DNA of 64,000 nucleotides, from contig JAKSVG010000003.1 of the NCBI GenBank assembly GCA_024408105.1, forward strand, positions 23,153 through 87,152. Reading direction: 5' to 3'. Position 1 is the first letter of the stretch, and each line of letters opens with the position of its first letter. Shown here in pieces: positions 1-7,660 of the stretch. The position numbers were made by a program, and so were the translations under genes. Under the pieces are notes generated by a model that was not told the origin of the DNA, searched no databases, and saw only the letters and a program-made list of their open reading frames with translations. The stretch is from Bacilli bacterium (lineage in GTDB: Bacteria; Bacillota_I; Bacilli_A; RFN20; CAG-826).

Positions 1-295
1 TCTTTCCATATTTTTTTAACATGTATTCACCAAATGGAATATCTTTGATATGGACATTTGGTAAGTCATAAATATATCCTGTTTCGTGATTAACAACACC
101 AGGGACGCCTACGCCAAAAGCGATTACATCGCTTAAATCAAATTTTGCTATTAAAGTGTCAATATTATCCAAAAAATCTTTAACACTATTTCTAATGGTT
201 GGCAGTATTTCGATTTGCTCAATCTCAAAATGCTCGTTAATTAATGCGAGTCTTGAATTTGTTCCGCCGATATCGAATGCTAATACCTTTTTCAT
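1..295 (-). CDS. ROK-family glucokinase (partial, 3' end outside window)
   Basis: Leftward reading frame from ATG at 295-293; the first 98 residues are visible before the window edge. The N-terminus MKKVLAFDIGGTNSRLAL carries the ASKHA/ROK phosphate-binding motif DxGGT (residues 8-12), and a later FGVGVPGVV stretch matches ROK glucokinases. The ROK zinc motif would lie beyond the edge. Likely role: ATP-dependent phosphorylation of glucose in the cytoplasm. The ATG overlaps the stop codon of pfkA by one base (TAATG), so the two are translationally coupled and probably one glycolytic operon. The substrate is inferred from context; another ROK sugar kinase is possible. Confidence 0.85.
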   Translation of the reverse strand, partial: MKKVLAFDIGGTNSRLALINEHFEIEQIEILPTIRNSVKDFLDNIDTLIAKFDLSDVIAFGVGVPGVVNHETGYIYDLPNVHIKDIPFGEYMLKKYGK

Positions 296-1260
296 TATCT
301 ATTTGCTAATTTGATGACTTCGAGAAGCTCATCGTGTGTATCACGTTTCATAGTCAAAGCATCTGCAATTGGGGTATGAACAAGTTTGTTACATTTAATG
401 CCTATACAAACACTTGTTTCACCATTTAATAAAGCCTTAATGGCTTCAACACCAAAGCGAGTTGCAAGAATTCTATCAAAAGCTGATGGTGAACCGCCTC
501 TTTGAATATGTCCAAGAACTTGAGCACGTGTTTCAATGCCAGTGTTTTCTTGGACTTCTTTTACAAATTCAAAAATATTATCATACATTTTTTCTGAAAC
601 AATAACTAATGAGTGACGTTTTTTGCCTGCTGAAAATTCGATTAATTTATCAAAAATATATTGTTTTTCAAGTGGGTGATCTGGAGAAATAATCATTTCA
701 ACACCTTCAGCTATTCCAGAGTTCATTGCTAAATCTCCACAATGATTACCCATAACCTCAATAAAAGTGCATCTTTGATGAGATGTGGTGGTATCACGAA
801 TTTTATCAACGCATTCACAAATAGTATTTAAAGCCGTGTCATAGCCAATTGTGTAGTCTGTTGAAGCTACATCATTATCAATTGTTCCAGGAATACCTAT
901 GGTATTAATTCCTAATTTAGCTAAATCCTGTGCACCTCTATATGTACCATCTCCACCAATTACAACAAGGCCATCAATTCCGTATTCCTTTAAAACTGCA
1001 ACTGCTTTCTTTTGCACTAAAGGCTCTTTAAATTCTTTAAGCCTTGCAGAATGAAGAATTGTTCCGCCTCTATTTATCGTATCACTAACAAAATAACGAT
1101 CTACTTTTTCAATATCGCCATTTACTAGACCTCTATATCCTTCATAAATAACATACATTTCCAAACCACTTTTAAGTCCAGCACGAACAACAGCACGAAC
1201 ACAAGCGTTCATTCCTGGTGCATCTCCACCAGAAGTTAAAACTGCAACTTTATGTACCAT
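295..1260 (-). CDS. pfkA: ATP-dependent 6-phosphofructokinase
   Basis: 321 residues, the usual length of bacterial PfkA. It phosphorylates fructose-6-phosphate in glycolysis. Visible motifs are the ATP-binding GGDAPGMNA (11-19), GGDGTYRGA (102-110; Gly at the position that is Asp in PPi-dependent enzymes), the catalytic TIDND loop (126-130, with D128 as base) and HQR (R163). An oddity: the normally invariant Arg of the MGR(Y/H)CGD motif is Asn here (MGNHCGD, N172, equivalent to E. coli R171). The start has an SD-like GAGG and an extended -10 upstream. It is cotranscribed with the following glucokinase. Confidence 0.95.
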   Translation of the reverse strand: MVHKVAVLTSGGDAPGMNACVRAVVRAGLKSGLEMYVIYEGYRGLVNGDIEKVDRYFVSDTINRGGTILHSARLKEFKEPLVQKKAVAVLKEYGIDGLVVIGGDGTYRGAQDLAKLGINTIGIPGTIDNDVASTDYTIGYDTALNTICECVDKIRDTTTSHQRCTFIEVMGNHCGDLAMNSGIAEGVEMIISPDHPLEKQYIFDKLIEFSAGKKRHSLVIVSEKMYDNIFEFVKEVQENTGIETRAQVLGHIQRGGSPSAFDRILATRFGVEAIKALLNGETSVCIGIKCNKLVHTPIADALTMKRDTHDELLEVIKLANR

Positions 1261-1278
1261 AAAAAATACCTCATGTTA

Positions 1279-1287
1279 ATTATATCA
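1279..1287 (-). promoter_or_regulatory. pfkA promoter, extended -10
   Basis: On the minus strand TG-A-TATAAT lies at 1287-1279. It is followed by a leader of about 15 bases containing a GAGG ribosome binding site before the pfkA ATG. No good -35 is seen, as expected for an extended -10 promoter. Confidence 0.6.
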
Positions 1288-1317
1288 TTTCTATAATTTT
1301 CTTAAAGAAAAATAAAT

Positions 1318-1411
1318 TGTGGAAAAGGTGTGGAAAGATTGTGAACATTACTAAAAAAAGTCGATTGCATCGTTTATAAAACTGCATATATGTGTGAATA
1401 AGTTATCCACA
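1318..1411. promoter_or_regulatory. DnaA-box cluster between pfkA and the dnaB-like gene
   Basis: A perfect DnaA box TTATCCACA is at 1403-1411. A one-mismatch box in inverted orientation (TTATTCACA on the minus strand) is at 1393-1401, separated from it by one G, so the pair forms a 19-bp dyad. A further one-mismatch box (TTTTCCACA, minus strand) is at 1318-1326 and a weaker one at 1329-1337. The cluster lies directly upstream of the helicase-loading genes, so DnaA control of that operon is plausible. This is inference from sequence only. Confidence 0.55.
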
Positions 1412-1437
1412 GAGTTGAAAAAGTATCGATTGCATCG
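1361..1437. repeat. Two copies of TCGATTGCATCG dyad, 65 bp apart
   Basis: The identical 12-mer TCGATTGCATCG occurs at 1361-1372 and 1426-1437. Its core, CGAT-N3-ATCG, is a perfect inverted repeat, as expected for a dimeric regulator's operator. Both copies lie in the 231-bp divergent region between pfkA and the dnaB-like gene, on either side of the DnaA-box pair. The binding protein is unknown. Confidence 0.5.
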
Positions 1438-1467
1438 AAATAATTTGTAGATTTCTTTGTGTGTGCG

Positions 1468-1476
1468 TGTTATGAT
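1468..1476 (+). promoter_or_regulatory. dnaB-like gene promoter, extended -10
   Basis: TG-T-TATGAT at 1468-1476 is a good extended -10. It predicts a transcript starting near 1483, only about 9 bases before the ATG at 1492, with no Shine-Dalgarno. It also argues against the upstream GTG at 1459 as start codon, because that GTG lies before the -10. Confidence 0.5.
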
Positions 1477-1491
1477 TTCTTCAATAAATTT

Positions 1492-2757
1492 ATGGACTAC
1501 ATTTCACCAAAAGACGTATACGAAATAAGAATTGCTAGCTTGGTTAGCAATGTTGATAAGGATGTTATTATTGAACTTTATCAACCACTAATAGGCTCAC
1601 TAGCTTCTGTTTTGTATTTGACGCTTCTTAAGCAAAAAAGAAACGAAGATGATGATTCAATTGTTTTCACTCATGAACAGCTTCTTTCACTCACTCAAGT
1701 TAGCAGTGGAAATCTTCTAACTGCAAGGCATGCACTAGAGGGTGTTGGCTTATTAAGAACATATTTGAAAGAGTTTGAAGGTGAACGTTACTACATATAT
1801 ATGCTTTATGCACCAAAAACACCAAAAGAATTTTTTGATGATGTTTTATTTAAGGGTTTAATGATTCAAGCAATTGGAGAAAAGGAAACAAAGCGTTTAG
1901 CTATGCATTATCGTGTTGATTTGGTCATTCCTGAAGAATTTAAAGAAATAAGTGCTTCATTTGTTGATGTATTTAATCCAAATTATGATGATGCTTCCTT
2001 TAGGAAAAATATAAATAGTTCAATAGTTGGTCATGAATCAGGAAGAGTAAAAATTTCGTTTAATTACGATTTATTCTTTAAGTATATTGAAACAAATTCT
2101 CAAATTATAACTTCATCATTTTTGAAACGTGAATTAAAGGAAGTTGAACGACTTGCAGCATTGTTTGGCTTAGATGAAAAGACAATGGCTGTAATTGTTA
2201 TTGATGAATATCGTGGCGATAAAACGCCTCATCTTGATTTTGCATCAATTGCCGAAAGAGCGAAAGAACAGATCAGATATCCGCATTTGCAAAGCAAAGT
2301 TGCATCCAAAAAGAGTCAGGTTAGTGGAGATGGCATTCTTGTTCAGAAGATTCATCTTATGGAGAAAACATCACCCGCCGATTGGCTTAAGTTACTACAA
2401 AACAACACTAAGGTAGCTAGTAGTGATTTAGATATTGTTAATAATTTATCAAGTGATTATGGATTTTCTAATGGAGTAATTAATGCCATAACAGATTATG
2501 TTTTAACAAAAAATGACAATATATTGTCAAAAAAATATTGTGAAAAGATTGCGTCTAGTCTAGCTAGAGAAAGAGTTGAAACAGCAATTGATGCAATGAA
2601 TTACTTGAACAAAATTTCTCTAGGAAACAAATCAAAAAAACACATACCTGTTAAAAAGATTGAAGAATCTACTAAACCTGAACCATCCCAATCCACAATT
2701 TCTGATGAAGAAATGGAAGATATATTTAGCATGTTTGATAAAAAAGGAGGCAAGTAA
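1492..2757 (+). CDS. dnaB: DnaB-like replication initiation and membrane attachment protein (DnaD/DnaB family)
   Basis: 421 residues from the chosen ATG (MDYISPKDVYEI). The N-terminal half resembles the winged-helix domain of Bacillus DnaB (VIIELYQPLIGSLASVLYLTLL), with a DnaB/DnaD-like C-terminal region (about 310-385) before a charged tail. In Bacillus this protein helps load the replicative helicase at the origin together with DnaD and DnaI. dnaI follows after one base, which supports the assignment. A GTG at 1459 is in frame but precedes the apparent -10 box, so it was rejected. The family assignment rests on fold-level similarity plus synteny. Confidence 0.8.
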   Translation: MDYISPKDVYEIRIASLVSNVDKDVIIELYQPLIGSLASVLYLTLLKQKRNEDDDSIVFTHEQLLSLTQVSSGNLLTARHALEGVGLLRTYLKEFEGERYYIYMLYAPKTPKEFFDDVLFKGLMIQAIGEKETKRLAMHYRVDLVIPEEFKEISASFVDVFNPNYDDASFRKNINSSIVGHESGRVKISFNYDLFFKYIETNSQIITSSFLKRELKEVERLAALFGLDEKTMAVIVIDEYRGDKTPHLDFASIAERAKEQIRYPHLQSKVASKKSQVSGDGILVQKIHLMEKTSPADWLKLLQNNTKVASSDLDIVNNLSSDYGFSNGVINAITDYVLTKNDNILSKKYCEKIASSLARERVETAIDAMNYLNKISLGNKSKKHIPVKKIEESTKPEPSQSTISDEEMEDIFSMFDKKGGK

Positions 2758-2758
2758 A

Positions 2759-3676
2759 ATGAAAGAACTTAATATTGAAAGCTTTGAAGATATTATTACC
2801 CCAGAATCCAATATGAAATCCTTAATTAGTAAACTAGTCAATGATTTAAGAGAAGATATTGAAGTTTATGAAAAAATCAAAGCATTAAATGTTACTGTAG
2901 GAGAAGTTAGAGAAAATATCGCTAAACTTACAGATTTTAAAGAAGATTACAATTATTGTAAAAATTGCCCTGGAATTGATAAATGTTCTAAATCAACTCC
3001 TCATATTTCAATGCATCTAAAAAAAGAAGGAGATTATATTTCTGCTTCATATGAGCCTTGTCCAAGAATGATTGAACAAATTGCTGTTAATCGCAAATAT
3101 TTATGCGCTGATTTTCCATCTGAGTGGAAATCATCAACCCTAAGAACACTCGACTTAACAGAAACACGTAAATTAGCAATTAAGGAATTTGCAAAGATTA
3201 TCAAAGGCCAATCCGAAAGATGGATTTATGTTACTGGAAATCATAAAACTGGAAAATCTTTCATGCTCGTAACATTTGCGAATGAATTCGCTTCTCAAGG
3301 TAAAGGCCAAGTAGCAGTGGTCAATTCAACAAAGTTGATTCAGTCACTAGCTGATTTATCGTATAAAGATAAAGAAGAATTCACTCGTCAAATGGTTGCT
3401 TTATCTAATGTTCCGTTACTTGTTTTTGATGACTTTGGTGAGGAATATAAAAATGAATATATACGTGATCAAATTGTTTTGCCTATTCTCACTGAAAGAG
3501 AGCACAATTCAAAATTAACATTTTTCACAAGTGAATTTACAATTAGTGAAATAAAGAAACTTTACTCGGTCGGAGTAGCAAGTGGAGAAATTCGTGGAAG
3601 ACAATTAGAAAAAATTCTAACCACAATGTGCGGTAAGGAATTTGATTTAACAGGTGCTTCTATTTACCGAAAATAG
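2759..3676 (+). CDS. dnaI: Primosomal protein DnaI, helicase loader (AAA+)
   Basis: 305 residues from ATG 2759, preceded by a strong AAAGGAGG. It loads the replicative helicase in concert with the DnaB-like protein just upstream. An N-terminal Cys-rich patch (CKNCPGIDKC, then a nearby His) fits the zinc-binding N-domain of DnaI. The AAA+ domain has Walker A GNHKTGKS and Walker B LLVFDDFGEE. The last 17 bases overlap the 3' end of the convergent mutM-coaE gene. An in-frame start further upstream lies inside the preceding gene and has no RBS. Confidence 0.92.
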   Translation: MKELNIESFEDIITPESNMKSLISKLVNDLREDIEVYEKIKALNVTVGEVRENIAKLTDFKEDYNYCKNCPGIDKCSKSTPHISMHLKKEGDYISASYEPCPRMIEQIAVNRKYLCADFPSEWKSSTLRTLDLTETRKLAIKEFAKIIKGQSERWIYVTGNHKTGKSFMLVTFANEFASQGKGQVAVVNSTKLIQSLADLSYKDKEEFTRQMVALSNVPLLVFDDFGEEYKNEYIRDQIVLPILTEREHNSKLTFFTSEFTISEIKKLYSVGVASGEIRGRQLEKILTTMCGKEFDLTGASIYRK

Positions 3677-5054
3677 TTTCTAATTTCTTATATAAACTAG
3701 CAACATCCTTATCATTATTGATTATGGCTGTTGCTTTTTTCTTATCTTCTTGAAGATAATATGATTCGTTCAATTTGATGTAAGAATCATAATCTCCATT
3801 GCGTTTTATTAATCTTTCTTTTTGAATGAGCGGCGATACTTCAATTATAAAAATATCATTGCACAATTCTTCAATATGTGATTGGAAAATCATTGGAACT
3901 TCTAATGCGACCTTTTTAGTTTTATCTAACGAATGTATAAAGCTTTTTATATATTTATATAATTCATCGTATAAATATGATTCGAGTTCCTTTTTTTTCT
4001 TTGGATTTTTAACTAAAAAATCTTTTAAATATTTTCGATCAATATCATTATTTTTAATAACTAAAGATGGAATAATTTTTTTAATTTTTTCTTGGAATAA
4101 ATTATTTTTATAAAATTCATGAATAATTTTGTCGGAATCTAACAATATAAATCCTTTTTTTGCCAAATATTCTCCAACTAACGATTTTCCAGAAGAAATT
4201 GCTCCAGAAATGCCTACGACATATGGCAAGCATTTATTGACTTGGCAATGTGGGCAAAAAGTTGTTCCTCTTGAATTAACAAGAATTTTGGATAAATTGC
4301 GACCACATGTTGGACATGGCTTATCTTTTTTACCATAGACTTGTAGTTGAACTTGAAAATTACCGCTTACGCCTTCTTGAGGATGATAACTTTTAATTGT
4401 TGATCCACCTGATTTAATTGCTTTTGTTAAAACATCTCTTGATGCATTTAAAATGGCTTTTAACTCATTAAGTGAAACTGCATTAGCTGGTGTTAATGGA
4501 TGCAGTTTTACTTGAAATAAAACCTCATCAACATAGATATTACCAAGTCCAGACATGATTGATTGGTCAAGCAAAGCTTGTTTTATTGAAATTTTCTTGT
4601 TTTGAAAAGCTTTCACCAATAATTTCTCATCATTTAACATGAATGGGTCAGGACCAACATTACATATCGGCTTATTAGACATATATGTCGATTCTTTATC
4701 AACAACCATGCGTCCAAATCTTCGTGTGTCATTATAGGTTAAAAAAGTGCCGTCTTTAAAATAAAATATAACCAAATCATGTTTATTTAAAGGAGTGTTT
4801 TTTTCTTGCAAGAAAAATTTTCCCTCCATTCTAAGATGAGAAATCATTACAACATCGTTTGTTAAATGAAAAATAATAAATTTTCCAATTCTTGTAATAT
4901 TTTTGATTGTTTGATTTTTTAATGAATCAACAAAAAAATCAGTGTCGCAATCGATTGTTTGTTTTCTTTTTATTTGGACATGATCAATCGTCTTGCCATC
5001 AACAAGGCGGTTTAAGATACCAACTATAGTTTCAACCTCAGGGAGTTCAGGCAT
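3660..5054 (-). CDS. MutM (formamidopyrimidine-DNA glycosylase) fused to CoaE (dephospho-CoA kinase)
   Basis: A 464-residue fusion. Residues 1-270 are a complete Fpg/MutM: N-terminal MPELPEVET with the catalytic Pro and Glu, and a C-terminal zinc finger C247-C250-C267-C270. About ten residues later a complete P-loop kinase begins: GISGAISSGKS (281-291), DSDKIIHEF, and LEVPMIFQS like the CoaE LxxPLLFE region. MutM excises oxidised purines; CoaE makes CoA from dephospho-CoA. The junction reads in frame with no stop or RBS. In Bacillus mutM and coaE are separate neighbours downstream of polA, so fusion of an operon pair is the likely origin. It starts 2 bases after the polA stop. Confidence 0.88.
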   Translation of the reverse strand: MPELPEVETIVGILNRLVDGKTIDHVQIKRKQTIDCDTDFFVDSLKNQTIKNITRIGKFIIFHLTNDVVMISHLRMEGKFFLQEKNTPLNKHDLVIFYFKDGTFLTYNDTRRFGRMVVDKESTYMSNKPICNVGPDPFMLNDEKLLVKAFQNKKISIKQALLDQSIMSGLGNIYVDEVLFQVKLHPLTPANAVSLNELKAILNASRDVLTKAIKSGGSTIKSYHPQEGVSGNFQVQLQVYGKKDKPCPTCGRNLSKILVNSRGTTFCPHCQVNKCLPYVVGISGAISSGKSLVGEYLAKKGFILLDSDKIIHEFYKNNLFQEKIKKIIPSLVIKNNDIDRKYLKDFLVKNPKKKKELESYLYDELYKYIKSFIHSLDKTKKVALEVPMIFQSHIEELCNDIFIIEVSPLIQKERLIKRNGDYDSYIKLNESYYLQEDKKKATAIINNDKDVASLYKKLETIFGK

Positions 5055-5056
5055 AA

Positions 5057-7660
5057 TTATTTACAATCGTACCAAGTACGACCATATCCTCCGTCTACTA
5101 ACAATTTAACATCGAGTTCCAATGCATTTTCCATGATATCCTTTACTAAAGGTAAAATAATATCTTTTTCTTCGTTAGGAACTTTAAACAAAAGTTCATC
5201 ATGAATTTGCAAGATCATCTTTGTTTTTAATTTTTTCTCACGTAAAGCATTATTGACTTTTATCATTGCAATTTTGATTAAATCTGCCGCAGTACCTTGA
5301 ATTGGAGCGTTCATTGCTGCACGGCGAGCAAATTCTCTAACTTGATAATTGGAATCATGAACTTCACGTAAATATCTTCTTCTACCAAGGAGAGTTGTGA
5401 CGTAGCCATCATTTATAACATTTGTTGAAATTTGTTGAAAATATTGTCCAATTTCAGGGTATGCATTATAAAATGCATCTATTATTTCTTTTGCTTTTTT
5501 AGGAGAAGTACCAATTTGCTCGGCAAGACCCCAATCTGATATGCCGTATATTATTCCAAAATTTACCGCTTTTGCTTTACGTCTCTCTTCACTTGTTGGA
5601 TTGTCTTTATGAAAAACTTTTTTAGCAGTTGATGTATGAATATCTTGATTTGATGTAAATACTTCTTGCAGTGTCTTACATTTTGATAAGGAGGCGAGGA
5701 TTCGTAACTCAATTTGTGAGTAATCTAATGACAAAATCGAATAATTTTCGTCTTTATAATAGAAAGCTTTTCGAATCATTTTGCCCTCTTCATCGCGAAC
5801 CGATATGTTCTGCAAATTAGGTTCGCTAGAAGATAATCGTCCTGTAGCTGTTAAAGCTTGGTTAAACAAAGCGTGTATTTTTCCATCCTCATAAACATGT
5901 GATGACAAACTTGTAACATATGTTGAAAGAAGCTTTGCGTATTTTCTATACAAAAGAATTGCTGGAACAATAGGATGAAGATTTTTAATTTCATTTAGTA
6001 CCTCAACAGAAGTAGATGTTTTTCCACTAAAAGTTTTTAATCCTAATTTATTGAATAGTATTTCTCCAACTTGCTTTGGCGAATCTATATTAAATTCTTC
6101 ACCAGCAAGTTTATAAACTAAATCTTGAGCATTTTTAAGATTAATCTTAAAAACTTCTCCCATTTCTTCTAATTTATTTATATCTAGAGGAAAACCTTCT
6201 ATTTCCATATCTGCTAAAACATCACAAAGTTTTATATCTACATTTGTATATAGATCTAGACATTGTAATTTATCTATTTCAGCACAAGCCTTGGTTGAAC
6301 ATTTTTTACATGAATATGCGATTTTGCATGTTCTTAATGGGTTTGAATTATCAAATAGGGAAAGAGTGTCATCCTTGTTAGATGAGATATTATAGCCAAA
6401 GAACCTCATTGTCGAGTCAACATCACCAATTAATGAAGTATCAAGAATATATATTGCTAGTAATGCATCAAATTTTAAACCATTAATTTGAATATTTTCA
6501 TGAGATAATGCAACTTTTATTGCTTTATAATCAAAACAGAATTTTTCAATTTTATTATCAGCCAATATATCCAAGATATATTTATCTTTTTTAGCATCAT
6601 CTAAAGAGATGTAGTAATTGTTCATGTTTGTTGAAATTGCTATTCCATAAATTTGACTTAGATTATAGTTTCCAGGCTCTATATCAAGAGCAATTCCGAT
6701 TGAATCTTCTAGTTTTATATTTCTGAAGGTTGTAATTTTTTCAAATTCAATTTCAGTCTCTTTTGATTCACTTTTTTGCAATTTGTTTGGCAGCCTATTC
6801 AAAAATTGTTTTAGTTCATAAATATTACAAAACTCATTAATTTTGTTGAATTCATATCCTTCGTAAACCGTATCGTTTACATTAAAAGGCAATTCAACGT
6901 TTATATCTATTGTTGCTAAATCATAGCTCATTTGTCCTAGTTCTTTATTTTGAATTATTGATTCTCCAACCTTAGTTTTAAATGTTGGAGCGGCTTCAAT
7001 AATTCTTTCAAAAGAGCCATATTCTTGGATGAGTTTTATTGCTGTTTTTTCTCCAATACCAGGTATTCCAGGGAGATTATCGCTTGAATCACCTCTTAAT
7101 CCTTTATAATCAATTATTTGAATCGGTTTAATTCCGTATTGTTCAAGCATAGCTTGCTCTGTCATAACATTTATGTTAGACATTCCGGTCTTAATTAAGT
7201 TAATTGTTATTTTATCGTCAATAAGTTGAAGATAATCTTTATCCGAAGTATAGATAATTACATTATAACCTTCTTTTCCCGCTAGCTTTGCGTATGTCCC
7301 ACATAAATCATCTGCTTCATATCCTTCTTTTTCATATGTGAATATGTTTAATGATTTTAATAGCTGCCTAACAATTGGCATTTGAATTTTTAAATCTTCT
7401 GGGCATTCCTTGCGATTAGCTTTATAGTCTTTATTTTTTTCGTGGCGGAATGTAGGCTTTCCTGTATCAAAGCCAACGAATAATAAATCCCCATCTTTCA
7501 ATTGAACGAGTATTTTATTTAGCATATTTGCAAATGCAAAGATTGCATTTGTTGGAACGCCTTCTTTGTTACGCATAATTGAAGGGTTAGGACCGTAAGC
7601 GGTTGCGTAGTAGGCTCTAAAGAGCAAAGAGTTACCATCAATTACATAAGCCTTAGCCAT
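5057..7660 (-). CDS. polA: DNA polymerase I
   Basis: 867 residues. Order: 5'-3' exonuclease (1 to about 290; IDGNSLLFRAYYA, GYEADDLCG, RGDSSDNLPGIPGIG), a divergent 3'-5' exonuclease-like domain (about 320-480), and family A polymerase (RLSSSEPNLQNI, LSLDYSQIELRILA, KAVNFGIIYGIS, QIHDELLF). The exo region keeps a DxE-like motif (LDIE, 325-328) and YxxxD (471-475), but the motif II Asp is not obvious. It also carries an unusual Cys cluster at 445, 451, 454, 459 and 467. Its start overlaps the 3' end of dnaE by 8 bases, so dnaE-polA-mutM/coaE is one operon. Confidence 0.95.
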   Translation of the reverse strand: MAKAYVIDGNSLLFRAYYATAYGPNPSIMRNKEGVPTNAIFAFANMLNKILVQLKDGDLLFVGFDTGKPTFRHEKNKDYKANRKECPEDLKIQMPIVRQLLKSLNIFTYEKEGYEADDLCGTYAKLAGKEGYNVIIYTSDKDYLQLIDDKITINLIKTGMSNINVMTEQAMLEQYGIKPIQIIDYKGLRGDSSDNLPGIPGIGEKTAIKLIQEYGSFERIIEAAPTFKTKVGESIIQNKELGQMSYDLATIDINVELPFNVNDTVYEGYEFNKINEFCNIYELKQFLNRLPNKLQKSESKETEIEFEKITTFRNIKLEDSIGIALDIEPGNYNLSQIYGIAISTNMNNYYISLDDAKKDKYILDILADNKIEKFCFDYKAIKVALSHENIQINGLKFDALLAIYILDTSLIGDVDSTMRFFGYNISSNKDDTLSLFDNSNPLRTCKIAYSCKKCSTKACAEIDKLQCLDLYTNVDIKLCDVLADMEIEGFPLDINKLEEMGEVFKINLKNAQDLVYKLAGEEFNIDSPKQVGEILFNKLGLKTFSGKTSTSVEVLNEIKNLHPIVPAILLYRKYAKLLSTYVTSLSSHVYEDGKIHALFNQALTATGRLSSSEPNLQNISVRDEEGKMIRKAFYYKDENYSILSLDYSQIELRILASLSKCKTLQEVFTSNQDIHTSTAKKVFHKDNPTSEERRKAKAVNFGIIYGISDWGLAEQIGTSPKKAKEIIDAFYNAYPEIGQYFQQISTNVINDGYVTTLLGRRRYLREVHDSNYQVREFARRAAMNAPIQGTAADLIKIAMIKVNNALREKKLKTKMILQIHDELLFKVPNEEKDIILPLVKDIMENALELDVKLLVDGGYGRTWYDCK

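Noticed and set aside
1459..1491. GTG start at 1459 for the dnaB-like gene
   Set aside because: It lies upstream of the extended -10 at 1468-1476, so it would not be in the transcript; ATG 1492 matches the family start better.
4225..4260. Frameshift or missed stop between mutM and coaE
   Set aside because: The frame is open and codon use is normal across the junction; both halves are complete, so a real fusion is the simpler reading, though a sequencing error cannot be fully excluded.
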